From positions 372,001-436,000 of the forward strand of contig NZ_CP041241.1 in NCBI RefSeq assembly GCF_013488225.1: DNA of 64,000 bases, in the 5' to 3' direction. This document shows, one piece after another, positions 1-9,500 of the stretch. The position numbers and the translations under genes are program-made. This DNA comes from Sinorhizobium mexicanum. GTDB taxonomy: Bacteria; Pseudomonadota; Alphaproteobacteria; Rhizobiales; Rhizobiaceae. The notes under the pieces are model-generated. The model was not told the origin of the DNA. It worked only from the letters and a program-made list of their open reading frames with translations, and searched no databases. The number at the start of each line of letters is the position of its first letter. Positions within the stretch are counted from its first letter, which is position 1.

Positions 1-329
1 CCTACCTGGAAAGGCAAAGCCACCGGCCCCGATCCTTCAATGCGGATTGGATCGTCAACTGCACCGGCATGGAGCGGGCCGGCGTCGCGCACTCGCCGCT
101 GCTTCGCAAGATGCAGCGGCAGGGGCTGATCAGCCCCGACGAGCTCGGACTAGGCCTTTCTGTCGACCAGGGCTCCCGCGTGCTTGATCAGCAGAAAGAG
201 CCACAGCCTGGGCTTTACGCGGTCGGCGCTTTGACGGCGGGCCAGTTCTGGGAAATCACCGCGGTTCCGGATATCCGCGTCCAGGCGCAACGTGCGGCAA
301 GTGCGATCGCTGCCACGTTGCGGGGGTGA
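1..329 (+). CDS. FAD/NAD(P)-binding protein, C-terminal part (5' end outside the window)
   Basis: An open frame runs from position 3 to a TGA at 327-329, so about 108 C-terminal residues are visible and the start lies upstream of the window. The peptide contains WIVNCTGME, typical of a dinucleotide-fold strand ending in CTG, and later GLYAVGALTAGQFWEI, which resembles the C-terminal FAD-contacting segment of the COG4529 / NAD_binding_9 family of uncharacterised FAD-NAD(P)-binding proteins. Substrate and pathway cannot be given from this fragment. An ATG at 69 lies inside the conserved region and is an internal methionine, not the start. The family call is moderately sure, the function unknown. 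Confidence 0.55.
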   Translation, partial: YLERQSHRPRSFNADWIVNCTGMERAGVAHSPLLRKMQRQGLISPDELGLGLSVDQGSRVLDQQKEPQPGLYAVGALTAGQFWEITAVPDIRVQAQRAASAIAATLRG

Positions 330-452
330 TGCGACCGGCACGCGTCGTATCCAGGCGTCAATGCATGATACCGCTGAGCGCGTCCTTTTACGATCGGGGT
401 TGAGCGCCGACGTCGGTTCGTCGAAGTGCTTGATCCCCTTTTATCGTTGTTG

Positions 453-1643
453 TCAGGTTTCCATGCGGTCTTCGGCATTGCGGGGGCGTTCCGCGATCGC
501 TTCGACGATCGGCTCGAGATCGGTCCAGAGGTCTCCTTCGTCTTCCAGGCCGATGCTGATGCGAAGGATGGTGCCTGGGTGGGCGTTTCCGTCGGTCGCG
601 CGCGTGACGGTCATGGGAGCAAGCAGGCTGTGGGTGCCGCCCCAGGAGGCTCCGATGGAGAAGGTCTTGGCCGCGGTGAGATGGCCGGGGAGCGCGTCTT
701 CCGCGTAAGGCGGGATGATGACGCTGAAGACACCGCTCGAGCCCGCGAAATCCCGCTGCCAGTATTCGTGGCCCGGGCAATCCGGCAGTGCAGGGTGAAG
801 CACGAGATTCGCCGGGACACGCGACGCGATGCGCTTGGCGAAATCTGTAGCCACCCGGCCGGAATGGGCAAGGCGCACGCCCATCGTTTCCAGGCCGCGC
901 AGCGCCAGCGCGCAATCGTCGGGAGAGACGCCGATTCCGATCATGCGCGTCGTGTCCTTGAGCCGCCGATGGAGGTCGACGTCCTTCACGGAGATCGATC
1001 CCATCAGCAAGTCGGAGTGGCCGCCCACATATTTCGTCAGCGCCTGTGACGAAAAATCGATGCCGTGCACCAAAGGCTTGAAATATAAGGGCGTCGCCCA
1101 GGTATTATCGCAGCCGGTCAGCACACCGCGCGCCTTGGCTGCGGCCACGATCGCCGGAATGTCCTGCACCTCCATCGTCGTGGAGCCCGGGGACTCGGTC
1201 CAGACGAGCCGGACGCTGTCGTCGATGAGATCGATGATGCCTGCGCCAATCATCGGGTCGTAGATGCGGTGATTGATCCCGCGCGGCTTGAGGTGGTGCT
1301 CGCAAAAATCAGCGACGGGCGGATAGGCGGTGTCAGGGATCAGAACGGTGTCACCCGGCATCAGGACGGAGAGGAAGACGATGGTGATCGCCGCCTGTCC
1401 CGATGGAACGAGCACCGTGCGGAGGCCCTGTTCGAGTTGGCTGAGCGACGCTTCCAGCGTCCGGGACGTCGGTGTGCCGTGCAGGCCGTAAGTATAGCCG
1501 TCCGGTCCGCGGTATTTCCGGTTGGCGTAGGCTTCGGCACTGTCGAACACGATCGTGGATGCCCGGTATGTCGGGATCGCCAGGCTTGCGAAGCCTTCGT
1601 GGGAGACCTGTGGCCGTTTTACGCAGAGCGTCTTGTCGCGCAT
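453..1643 (-). CDS. metC: PLP-dependent cystathionine beta-lyase-like enzyme
   Basis: A protein of 396 residues, the normal length for the Cys/Met-metabolism PLP family (fold type I). Recognisable features are the G-D-TVLIPDTAYPP segment of the cofactor domain and the Schiff-base lysine in SQALTKYVGGHSD. Family members cleave cystathionine or related thioethers (beta- or gamma-elimination); the closest fit by sequence is MetC. The same frame is open upstream for 27 more codons, but I chose the ATG at 1643 because GAGG sits seven bases before it and the conserved N-terminus (MRDKTLCV) begins there. It is divergent from a LysR-type gene at 1749, which probably regulates it. Other possibilities are an O-acetylhomoserine-type enzyme or a generic C-S lyase. 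Confidence 0.8.
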   Translation of the reverse strand: MRDKTLCVKRPQVSHEGFASLAIPTYRASTIVFDSAEAYANRKYRGPDGYTYGLHGTPTSRTLEASLSQLEQGLRTVLVPSGQAAITIVFLSVLMPGDTVLIPDTAYPPVADFCEHHLKPRGINHRIYDPMIGAGIIDLIDDSVRLVWTESPGSTTMEVQDIPAIVAAAKARGVLTGCDNTWATPLYFKPLVHGIDFSSQALTKYVGGHSDLLMGSISVKDVDLHRRLKDTTRMIGIGVSPDDCALALRGLETMGVRLAHSGRVATDFAKRIASRVPANLVLHPALPDCPGHEYWQRDFAGSSGVFSVIIPPYAEDALPGHLTAAKTFSIGASWGGTHSLLAPMTVTRATDGNAHPGTILRISIGLEDEGDLWTDLEPIVEAIAERPRNAEDRMET

Positions 1644-1748
1644 GTCATGTCCTCGTTCAGCTTTCGAGACAAGTCTTGACATGCAGATCCTAGAAGGACA
1701 ATTGACGAACATGCCTAAGTCCATGCCAAAACCTTATGGGACAAGACC

Positions 1749-2708
1749 GTGAACTTCCGCCAGATCGAAGCGTTTCGCGCTGTCATCATCACCGGCACGG
1801 TATCTGCGGGTGCCGAACTGATGGGGATCACCCAGCCGGCCGTCAGTCGCCTCATCGCGGAACTCGAAACGTCCACCGGTTTCGCCCTCTTCGACCGTGT
1901 GAAAGGCAGGCTGGTACCCACGCCCGAGGGGCAGATTTTCTATCGCGACGTGGAGGCCAGCTTCCGCGGACTTGATCGGCTGCGATCTTCGGCCGCCCGC
2001 ATCCGCGATTTCGGCTCCGGGCACATCCGCGTCGCAAGCCTCGCCGCAGCGGGTTCGACCATCGTGCCGCGGGCCGTCCGCAAATTCCGCGAAACGCACC
2101 CCTCGGCGATCGTGACCCTCAGCATCATGACATCCGCAGCCGTCCGCAACCATGTGGTGGACGGGGAATTCGACCTCGGGCTCGCTGCGGACGAGGTCGA
2201 CCTTTCCGGTGTCGGGCATCAGGTATTCGGCAGCTTTCCGGCGCTTTGCGCCATGCCGGCGGGCCACCCGCTCGCCGTCAAGAGCGTGATAGGACCGCAA
2301 GACTTCGACGGCGTCGATTACGTCGCGCTTTCGCCGGAGGACAGGGCGCGCCTCCAGTTCGATCGCTTGTGCGCGGAAGCAGGCGTGCGGCCAAATCTCG
2401 TCATCGAAACCCCGTTCGCGATCACCGCTTGCGCGCTTGCCCTCGAGGGGGTTGGCGTCGGAATAGTCAACCCACTCGCAATCGACGGTTTTGCCGAAAG
2501 GGGGCTTATTTTCCGTCCCTTCGAGCCGGCGGTCTACTTCAAAAGCTATCTTCTATTCCGGCCGGACATGCAGAAGGCGAGCCTGGTTCGGGCCTTCGTC
2601 GCGGCTTTGCTGGACGTCAGGAACACCAGACACTCGGCAAGTTCGACAGGGGCTGACCGCCCTCCATTGACTGACGAGACTAGCCCGGCAATCGCTGGCC
2701 AGTCTTAG
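1749..2708 (+). CDS. LysR-type transcriptional regulator
   Basis: A 319-residue protein with an N-terminal winged helix-turn-helix (residues about 3-62; QPAVSRLIAELE is the recognition helix) and a LysR substrate-binding domain to about residue 300. The N-terminal sequence MNFRQIEAFRAVIITG resembles the OccR/NocR subgroup, whose members sense opines or amino acids. The ligand cannot be read from the sequence. It is divergent from the metC-like gene with about 105 bp between the starts, the classic LysR arrangement, so control of that gene is a reasonable inference. Its last 29 bp overlap the end of the convergent MFS gene. Confidence 0.85.
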   Translation: MNFRQIEAFRAVIITGTVSAGAELMGITQPAVSRLIAELETSTGFALFDRVKGRLVPTPEGQIFYRDVEASFRGLDRLRSSAARIRDFGSGHIRVASLAAAGSTIVPRAVRKFRETHPSAIVTLSIMTSAAVRNHVVDGEFDLGLAADEVDLSGVGHQVFGSFPALCAMPAGHPLAVKSVIGPQDFDGVDYVALSPEDRARLQFDRLCAEAGVRPNLVIETPFAITACALALEGVGVGIVNPLAIDGFAERGLIFRPFEPAVYFKSYLLFRPDMQKASLVRAFVAALLDVRNTRHSASSTGADRPPLTDETSPAIAGQS

Positions 2709-3915
2709 GCTGCCGCGGATTTGCGAGTGGTGGTGCGCGGGCGATGATGAACGCAATCGCCAGGACCGTTATGCAAAGCCCGGCGGTAAAAGCCGTGACG
2801 CCCTCCCAGCCCCACTCGCTCCACATCACTCCACCCGCAGAACCAAGCAGGCTCGAACCGGCGTAGTAACCGAAGAGACAAAGGGCGCTTGCATAGCCGC
2901 GATTGTCGAAGGCTCTTCTGCTGACCCAGCTCGACGCGACGGTATGCGCCCCGAAAAACCCCATGGTGACAATGCCAATCGCTGAAACGATGAGCCAGAG
3001 CGGAGAGGGCGCAGTCATCAGCAGGCCGATCAGGAGAACGACGACGGGTCGCCAGAAAGTCGGGCGCACGCCGATCCGGCCCGCCAGCTTCCCGAACCAG
3101 GCGGAACTTGCCGATCCGAGCATATAGAGCAAGAAGATCGCGCCGATCTCGGCATGGCTGAGAGCATAGGGTTCGACAGCCAGCCGATACGGTGCGTAGT
3201 TGTAGATCGTGACGAAGGCTCCCATCATGAGGAAGCCGGTGCCATAGAGCATCAGCAGAACCCGGTCGCGAAGCACGCTTGCATAACCGCCGAGGAAGCT
3301 CCGAAGGGAATGGCGTTGCGGCTGAAATGCGCGCGATGGGGGGGCGCTGACACAAAAGACGATCGCGGCTGCCGCGCTGAAGAGACCTATCGAGGCAATC
3401 GCCCACCGCCAGCCGAGCCACTCGGTGGCGACCGCCGCGCCAAGCCGGCCAATCATCCCTCCGAACGCCGAACCCGCGATGTAGAGCCCCATGGCGGGAC
3501 CGATGGTGGCAGGCTCCACCTCTTGGGCAATGTAGGTCATCGCAACCGCAGGCACGCCTGCGAGCGCGATCCCGGACAGACAGCGCAGCAGGAGCAGGCT
3601 TTCCCACGTCGGTGCAACCGCCGCCATGGTTCCGAAGAGTGCGGCGGAGATCAGCGAATAGATCATCAATGTCCGACGCCCGATCCGGTCCGAGAGCCAG
3701 CCGGCAGCCAGAATCCCGATCGCCATCGGACCGGTCGCCAGCGAAACTGCAAGGCTCGAATTCTCGGGCGAGATCCCGAACGTCGAGGAAAACTCCGGTA
3801 GAAGCGGCTGGACGCTGTACAAAAGCGAGAAGGTCGCGAAACCAGCCATGACCATCGCGGTGGCGAGGCGTTTGTACTCCGCCGTTCCGATCTGAATGAG
3901 GTCGTCGTTCTCCAT
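2680..3915 (-). CDS. MFS transporter, YnfM-like
   Basis: A 411-residue inner-membrane protein with about 12 predicted transmembrane helices. The MFS signature between helices 2 and 3 is visible (GWLSDRIGRRTLM). N-terminal similarity (LLYSVQPLLPEFSSTFGISP) and overall length fit the YnfM/DHA1 group of putative drug or metabolite exporters. The start ATG at 3915 has AGAGGA about six bases upstream. It is convergent with, and overlaps by 29 bp, the LysR gene. The transported compound is unknown. Confidence 0.8.
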   Translation of the reverse strand: MENDDLIQIGTAEYKRLATAMVMAGFATFSLLYSVQPLLPEFSSTFGISPENSSLAVSLATGPMAIGILAAGWLSDRIGRRTLMIYSLISAALFGTMAAVAPTWESLLLLRCLSGIALAGVPAVAMTYIAQEVEPATIGPAMGLYIAGSAFGGMIGRLGAAVATEWLGWRWAIASIGLFSAAAAIVFCVSAPPSRAFQPQRHSLRSFLGGYASVLRDRVLLMLYGTGFLMMGAFVTIYNYAPYRLAVEPYALSHAEIGAIFLLYMLGSASSAWFGKLAGRIGVRPTFWRPVVVLLIGLLMTAPSPLWLIVSAIGIVTMGFFGAHTVASSWVSRRAFDNRGYASALCLFGYYAGSSLLGSAGGVMWSEWGWEGVTAFTAGLCITVLAIAFIIARAPPLANPRQPKTGQRLPG

Positions 3916-4027
3916 TGCTCATCCTCTGTCCAGGGGCAGTTCCCGCTCAAAGCACGGGTTTGCTGTCGAGGACAATGATATTCTGGCCGGCCGCACCATG
4001 AGGAGGGCCGGCATTTGTGTTGCGGCC

Positions 4028-4130
4028 CCACAGCGCCGGGCGCTCTCTCCAGACGCGCAAGGGACGCTGCAGCGCTCTGAATTTCCGCATGTTTCCCTCG
4101 TTGGATCGCCACGATTTAAGGAACCATGCA
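4028..4130 (+). repeat. RIME1-like intergenic palindromic element, copy A (diverged)
   Basis: About 103 bp matching the two-palindrome layout of the copies at 28719, 35241 and 36319: a first palindrome with outer arms related to CTACAGCG/CGCTGTAG and inner arms around AGACGCGC, a short spacer, then a second palindrome around GATTTAAGG ending in ATGCA. This copy has drifted in both arms. It lies between the MFS gene and the aldehyde dehydrogenase remnant. Confidence 0.6.
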
Positions 4131-4137
4131 TTAGGCG

Positions 4138-4254
4138 TCAAAGGCGAATGATCACGGATTTGAGCTGAGTGTAGTGTGAAAGCGCGTCGGTTCCTTGCTC
4201 GCGTCCATAGCCGCTGTGCTTGAACCCGCCGCAGGGGGTCTGCACGAAGCCGCC
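4138..4254 (-). pseudogene. Aldehyde dehydrogenase, 3'-end remnant
   Basis: About 39 C-terminal codons in one frame, ending at a TGA at 4138-4140. The peptide GGFKHSGYGREQGTDAL followed by YTQLKSV is the highly conserved C-terminus of NAD(P)-dependent aldehyde dehydrogenases. Everything upstream, including the catalytic Cys and Glu regions, is absent; upstream sequence switches to an enoyl-CoA hydratase tail on the opposite strand. It cannot be functional. Confidence 0.7.
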
Positions 4255-4542
4255 GAAAGGATCGATGCGGCGCGCGCTTACGACATCGGCCTGGTAACAG
4301 AGATCGCTCCGGAGGATGAACTGGAGGCAGCCGTTGCGAAAGTGGCGGCGACGATCGCCAGCAACGGTCCGCTGGCAGTTCAACTGGTAAAGATGCTCGC
4401 CACTGAGGCGGCCGACATGAAGACGGCACAGGCCTTCCGGCTCTCGGAACTGGCTTGGGGCGTCCTTCGGGACAGCGAGGATCGGCGCGAAGAACGGATC
4501 GCATTCCGTGAGAAGAGAAAGCCCGTTTACGTCGGGCGTTGA
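4250..4542 (+). pseudogene. Enoyl-CoA hydratase/isomerase, 3'-end remnant
   Basis: About 97 codons ending with TGA at 4540-4542. AARAYDIGLVTEIAPEDELE and the following helical tail, with SEDRREERIAFREKRKPVY, match the C-terminal third of crotonase-family proteins (the segment after the active site). The oxyanion-hole and catalytic regions are missing, because the homologous sequence starts at the junction with the aldehyde dehydrogenase remnant near 4250. An ATG at 4195 in the same frame lies in the other relic and is not a credible start. Confidence 0.65.
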
Positions 4543-4586
4543 ACGTCGCAGCCTGCCGGACGTCGCCTCGGTGTCGGCGGGTCGCG

Positions 4587-6575
4587 TCAACTCAGAAGCC
4601 GTTCCCGCTCACGGTCGTAGTAACGCTCAAGCGACGGCAGTTCTGTCTTGAGCTGATCGAACAGCGGGTCATCGGCGGCAACCGCGCCGCGATACTTCGC
4701 TTCGAGAAAATGGTGATGCTGTTGGAGCGCGGCCTCGCTGGCGCCATCAGCGACCGTGAATACCGGTGAGACCTCGCTTCGGCCCTTGACGCTGATCCGG
4801 TCGATTTCGGCGGTCGGAAATCTCGCTGCCGCAAGCTTCGCCGTCCGCTCGCCGAGCAGCAGCGAGATGCCGTAGTCCTTCGACGCTCCCTCGAGGCGCG
4901 AGGCGAGATTGACCGCGTCGCCAAGTGCCGAATAGTCGAAGCGGCGGGCGGACCCCATGTTCCCGACGACGCATTCGCCCGTATTGATGCCGATGCCGAT
5001 GCGCAAGGTCTTCGGCAGACGTCCTGCCGCCGTTGCTTCGGCTTCCAGTTCCGCGTTGAGGTTTCCGAGGGCGGTGAGCATGTCGCGCGCCGCCTGAACG
5101 GCGTGGACGGCGTGGTCCGGATCATCGAGCGGGGCGTTCCAGAAGGCCATCAGGCAGTCGCCGATATACTTGTCGATCGTGCCGCCCCGGTTGAGCACGG
5201 CCTCCGAAAGCGGCGTCAGCAGCCGGTTGATGAGCGTCGTCAGTCCCTCCGGATCGTCCCTCATGTCCTCCGAGATCGTCGTGAAGCCGCGAACGTCACA
5301 GAAGAGGATCGTGAGCGTGCGCCTCTCGCCGCCGAGCTTCAGCTGCGAAGGATCCTGGGCCAGCCGTTCGACGAGCGCGGGCGAGAGATACTGTGAAAAG
5401 GCACGCGTGATTTCGCGTCGCTGTCTGCGCTCCTCGGCATAGTCGAGACCCGCCTGTCCGACCGCAACGCCGAAGAAAGCCAGTCCGGGGCCGAGCGGCG
5501 AGACGAAGACGTGGCCGAGACGCATCAGGGCATAGCTTGCCAGGAAGATCAGGGTGAGGGCAGCGGCGCCGTAGCCGAGTGTCCTCCAGCTTGTCGATTT
5601 GGAGACTGCCAGAGCCGCGGCCAAGGCGGCAAGGACGATCGCCGGTATGGCGATCGTCGCCCCCGCCCGCTTGATGAACAGCCGGTGCACGAGATTGTCG
5701 TAGATCGTCGCCTGGACTTCGGCGCCGGCGACGAGCCCGCGCGAAAACACCGTGTCGGAGATGGCAAAGGCATCGACTCCGCCGGCCGCGAGCGACGGTG
5801 CATTCTGCAGACTCAGGCCGACGATGACGACGCGATCACGAAAGATGCCCTCCGGCAGGAAATTTTTGGGATCGAGCGCCTGGTAATAGGAAACGGTCGG
5901 ATAGGTGCGCGCCGGGCCGAAGGTCTGGATCAGGGCTCCCGTCGGCGGCGGTGCCGGGTCTGCTCCAGCGACGGTTGCGAGCGTCAGCGCGAAGCCGTCC
6001 GCATAGGGCGGCATCTGCCTGAGCGTACCGTCGCCGCTGAGATTGACCGAGGCGATGCCCACTTTCGCGCCCGTCTCCGTGAAAAGCGGCAGCGGTTCGG
6101 TGCGGACGTACTGGTCGGCCTGCGGTGTCTCGATCACCGACTGGTCGCCGGCAAGCACGATGTCGGGCCTGAGGACCGCGGCCAGTGCCGCATCGTTTTC
6201 TGGGGCGGCGGCCGGCTCGGCGAAGATGACGTCGAGGGCAATCGCCCGCGCGCCGGCGCGCCTCAGCGATTCGATCAGGCGCGCGTGCAGGGCACGCGGC
6301 CAGGGCCATTGGCTGCCGATTTCCGACATCGACGGCTCGTCGATCGCGACAATGATCGGGCCATCTTCCGGGAGCGGCGGGCGGGCGATGATCGAGAGAT
6401 AATCATAGGCGCGCAGATCGACGAGCGACCAGCTGCCCGTCAGCGAGACAAGCGAGACGAGGGCGGCGACGAAAGCAGTCAAGACGGCAAGCTTCATCCG
6501 CCGCGTGGAGCGGCGAATTCGTTCGACTGCCGCTGAAAAGCGTTGCGGAACGAGCGCTGGAGCGGGGGCGTTCAT
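4587..6575 (-). CDS. CHASE2-domain class III adenylate/guanylate cyclase
   Basis: A 662-residue membrane protein. Residues about 28-48 form a first transmembrane helix, about 50-310 a periplasmic CHASE2 sensor domain (PEDGPIIVAIDEPSMSEIG at its start), about 325-410 three further helices, and about 450-630 a class III cyclase domain. Both metal-binding aspartates are present (FCDVRGFT and YIGDCLMAFW), as is the NTGECVVGNMG segment, so it should convert a nucleoside triphosphate (probably ATP) to a cyclic nucleotide in the cytoplasm in response to a periplasmic cue. The ATG at 6575 shares one base with the TGA of the FecR/TPR/barrel gene (TGATG), which implies translational coupling. The upstream open frame to 6818 lies inside that gene and was discarded. 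Confidence 0.9.
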   Translation of the reverse strand: MNAPAPALVPQRFSAAVERIRRSTRRMKLAVLTAFVAALVSLVSLTGSWSLVDLRAYDYLSIIARPPLPEDGPIIVAIDEPSMSEIGSQWPWPRALHARLIESLRRAGARAIALDVIFAEPAAAPENDAALAAVLRPDIVLAGDQSVIETPQADQYVRTEPLPLFTETGAKVGIASVNLSGDGTLRQMPPYADGFALTLATVAGADPAPPPTGALIQTFGPARTYPTVSYYQALDPKNFLPEGIFRDRVVIVGLSLQNAPSLAAGGVDAFAISDTVFSRGLVAGAEVQATIYDNLVHRLFIKRAGATIAIPAIVLAALAAALAVSKSTSWRTLGYGAAALTLIFLASYALMRLGHVFVSPLGPGLAFFGVAVGQAGLDYAEERRQRREITRAFSQYLSPALVERLAQDPSQLKLGGERRTLTILFCDVRGFTTISEDMRDDPEGLTTLINRLLTPLSEAVLNRGGTIDKYIGDCLMAFWNAPLDDPDHAVHAVQAARDMLTALGNLNAELEAEATAAGRLPKTLRIGIGINTGECVVGNMGSARRFDYSALGDAVNLASRLEGASKDYGISLLLGERTAKLAAARFPTAEIDRISVKGRSEVSPVFTVADGASEAALQQHHHFLEAKYRGAVAADDPLFDQLKTELPSLERYYDRERERLLS

Positions 6576-9500
6576 CAGAACCGCACTTTGACAGTGCCCT
6601 TGACCGTGGGCCCCCAGCCGGGAAGACCGTCGCGCACCTCGAACTCCTCGTCGAGCAGATTGAACCCGGCGAGTTCCATCTCGAACCGCTTGTCGAAGGG
6701 CTCCCATAGGAGTGAGGCGTCGAGCGTCCAGAAGTCGTCGAGCGTCGCGACACCGTCGACGCGCTCGCCCACATAATTTGCCGCCACCGTCGTCTTGATG
6801 TTCGCGGTGTTGACCCACGTCAGCGCCATCTGGCCCGAGTTTTCCGGCAGGAACGGAAGGTCGCCACCCGTCGAGAGGTCGTCGCTTTCCGTGCGGGCCA
6901 CTGTAGCCGACAGGCCGAACCCGTGGCCGAGTGCGATATTGCCTGTCAATGCCACGCGATCGACTCTGGCCTTGTCGAAATCGAAGTCCACTATCGAGAA
7001 TGGGAGATCAATCGAGCCGTCACGGATTTCCTGATGCTGGTAGTCAACCGCCGTGAAGAGCCAGTCGTTCCATTCGGCATCCCAGCGGAGGGCCAATGTG
7101 TCAGCATACCCGTCGGCGCCAATGAGGAACTGGTTGGGCTGAAGTCCGACGATGCCGATCGGTGCGAGCGTGGCCGCGCCGAAATTGTAGCCTTCGCGCT
7201 GGATGGCTGCGCGCAGCCAGTGTCCCTCGAACGGCGCCCACGCGACACCGAGCTTGGGCTCGAGACGGATGTTGTCGTTATTCACGTCCTCTATATAGCG
7301 GGCAAACAGCGCCCCTTCGATTTTCAGATCAGGAGTAATTTCATAGAGGCCATCGACATAGGCTTTGGCCAGCGCTTGGGTTGATGAAGAAGACGTGGAT
7401 GTCGAAGGTACAAGAAGACCGAAAAAATCGAATTTGTTTGAAGACCTTACGGCACCGGCTTCGATGCCGTATCGCCAGGTCAGATCGCCAGCGCCGTAAA
7501 GATGGCTCAACGCCCCGATATAGCTTGTTTCGTCCTGCTCGCTCCTCAGTTGTGCAAGATCGGGGAGCGGGATGTCGGAGAGAACCGCTCGCGAGGTGTT
7601 AACGATCTCCTTGTCGCTGAAGAAGAATGCAGCGTTGGCGACATTTTCATATCCAAATGTGTGGCTCCACGCGACACCGGAGGTCACGCTCGAGGCGCTG
7701 TCATCGTCCAGTGAGTCACGAGGGACGATCAGAGGAGGGAACAACGTCGGGTCCGGAATGTCAAAAATACTCCGGCTTTCGTCTACCTCGGCCATATTCA
7801 GGAACGCGATGATTCTGTCGTCGGGAGATGGCGTCGCGGTAATGTAGCCATTGCCGCCGATCACGCGCAACTCACGCTCCATCTGGAGCCCGTGACCTTG
7901 ATCTATCGTATCCCTCGGCTCCTCCCACTGGAACGTGCCAAAGACGCTGATCGGAAACGGGGATACGGTAAATCCTCGTACCGCAGCTTCTCCGATCCAT
8001 CCGGTATCATCTTCGTTGGCGGTGAAGCCGCCACCCAACTCCGTTTCGAAGAAGGGCGAGCGCAGCAAATTGACCGTCCGTTCGCGGCTGGCGAGCATAT
8101 GCGGTTCGATCAGCAGCCCCTGGATCAGCGCGGAGAAGCTGCCCGGGTTGACCGTGTTCGTGATCGCGTTGGCGGCAAAATCGAACGTGTTGAAGAACGG
8201 ATTGACGCTGCCGCGCACCGCCTGGTCGACATAGCTCGCGCCGGTGAAGGGATCGAAAACAGCATCGCCGTAATATTGGCCCCAGGCATCGAGCCCCTGC
8301 AGGCGGAAGGCGTCGTTGAGCGTCGAGCCCTGCTCCTGGTTGGCGCCGAGCGCCGCCGTGTCGCCGCCTTTGGCGCGGGTGCGGCGCATCGCTTCCTGGG
8401 CATTGCGAATGGCACCGTCGGCGTCATAGGCGTCGATGGCAAGGGCGGTGCGCACTGTTGCCACGACGGGATCATTCGGATCGAGCCGGTCGGCATTGTC
8501 GAGTGCCTGGGCTGCCGGGATACGGTCACCTTTTTCGTAGTGTGCGGCAGCAAGCAGGAGCTGCGCATTGGAATAGGCAGGATTGGCGGTGGAGCCCGCA
8601 AGCAGATCCTCGACGGCCTTGTCTACGTCGCCGTTCTGCAGGTGATAGCGGCCGCGCGCCACCAGAGCGATATCGAAAGAAGGATCAACGGCAAGGGCGG
8701 TGTCGAGCTCTCGCTTTGCCTCGGCCATCCGCGTTTCGTCAAGATACTGGACGGCGAGGTTCGCGTGTGCAACGGGATCCAGCGGGTCGAGCGCGATCGC
8801 TTGCTTGAAAGCGGCCTCTGCGGCCCGGTTGTCGCCGCGCACACCCTGGACCAGACCAAGCGAATTCCAGATGGACGAGGAGCCCGGGGCAGTCTCCAGC
8901 GCCTTGTTTAGATCGGCAAGCGCGCCGTCGAGATCGTTGTCGATATGATAGCGATAGTGGGCGCGGGCCTCGAGTGCCGTCGGATCGTTCGGATCGATGG
9001 CAAGCGCCCGTTCGACGCCGTCGCGCAGCTCGTCGCGATCATCGAGCAACATGGCGAGTTGCGCGCGCGCTGCCGGCAATGTCGGATCGTCCGGATATTT
9101 CTGCTCGGCTCTTTTTATCACCTCGATTGCCGCGGGGATGTCTTCCCGGAAACCTGCGGTCCAGGCCTGCGCCATGCCGGCATAGCGGCCGCTCGCATTG
9201 CGCGGCGGTTGCTCGACGCGATTGGGGTCGGCAAGCCCGCGCGCGAAATAGCCGCCATAGGCAGCGATCGTCCGCCGGCTAGGGTCAAGGCCGCGTTCGG
9301 CCTTCGAGAACAGGCGAGCCGCCTCCTGATATTGGTTCGAGGAGCCGGCGATCAACGCCCTGATCAGGTCGGCCCGTGCAACCTGCGAACCGGAGAGACC
9401 GCGCCTGGTTGCCTCCGAAAGAGCGGCTTGGGCCTTCTGGCGGCCGTTCAGTGACAGATAGATTTCGGCAAGCGCCAGCCAGTCTTCGGTCGAGCGCGAG

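Noticed and set aside
2705..3922. A 405-codon frame on the same strand as the MFS gene in another frame
   Set aside because: The 411-residue MFS frame shows transmembrane helices and the MFS motif; the alternative is Arg-rich without domains.
4587..6818. A 743-codon version of the cyclase
   Set aside because: The extra N-terminal 81 residues overlap the end of the FecR/barrel gene and are Arg-rich shadow sequence; the coupled ATG at 6575 gives a normal N-terminus.
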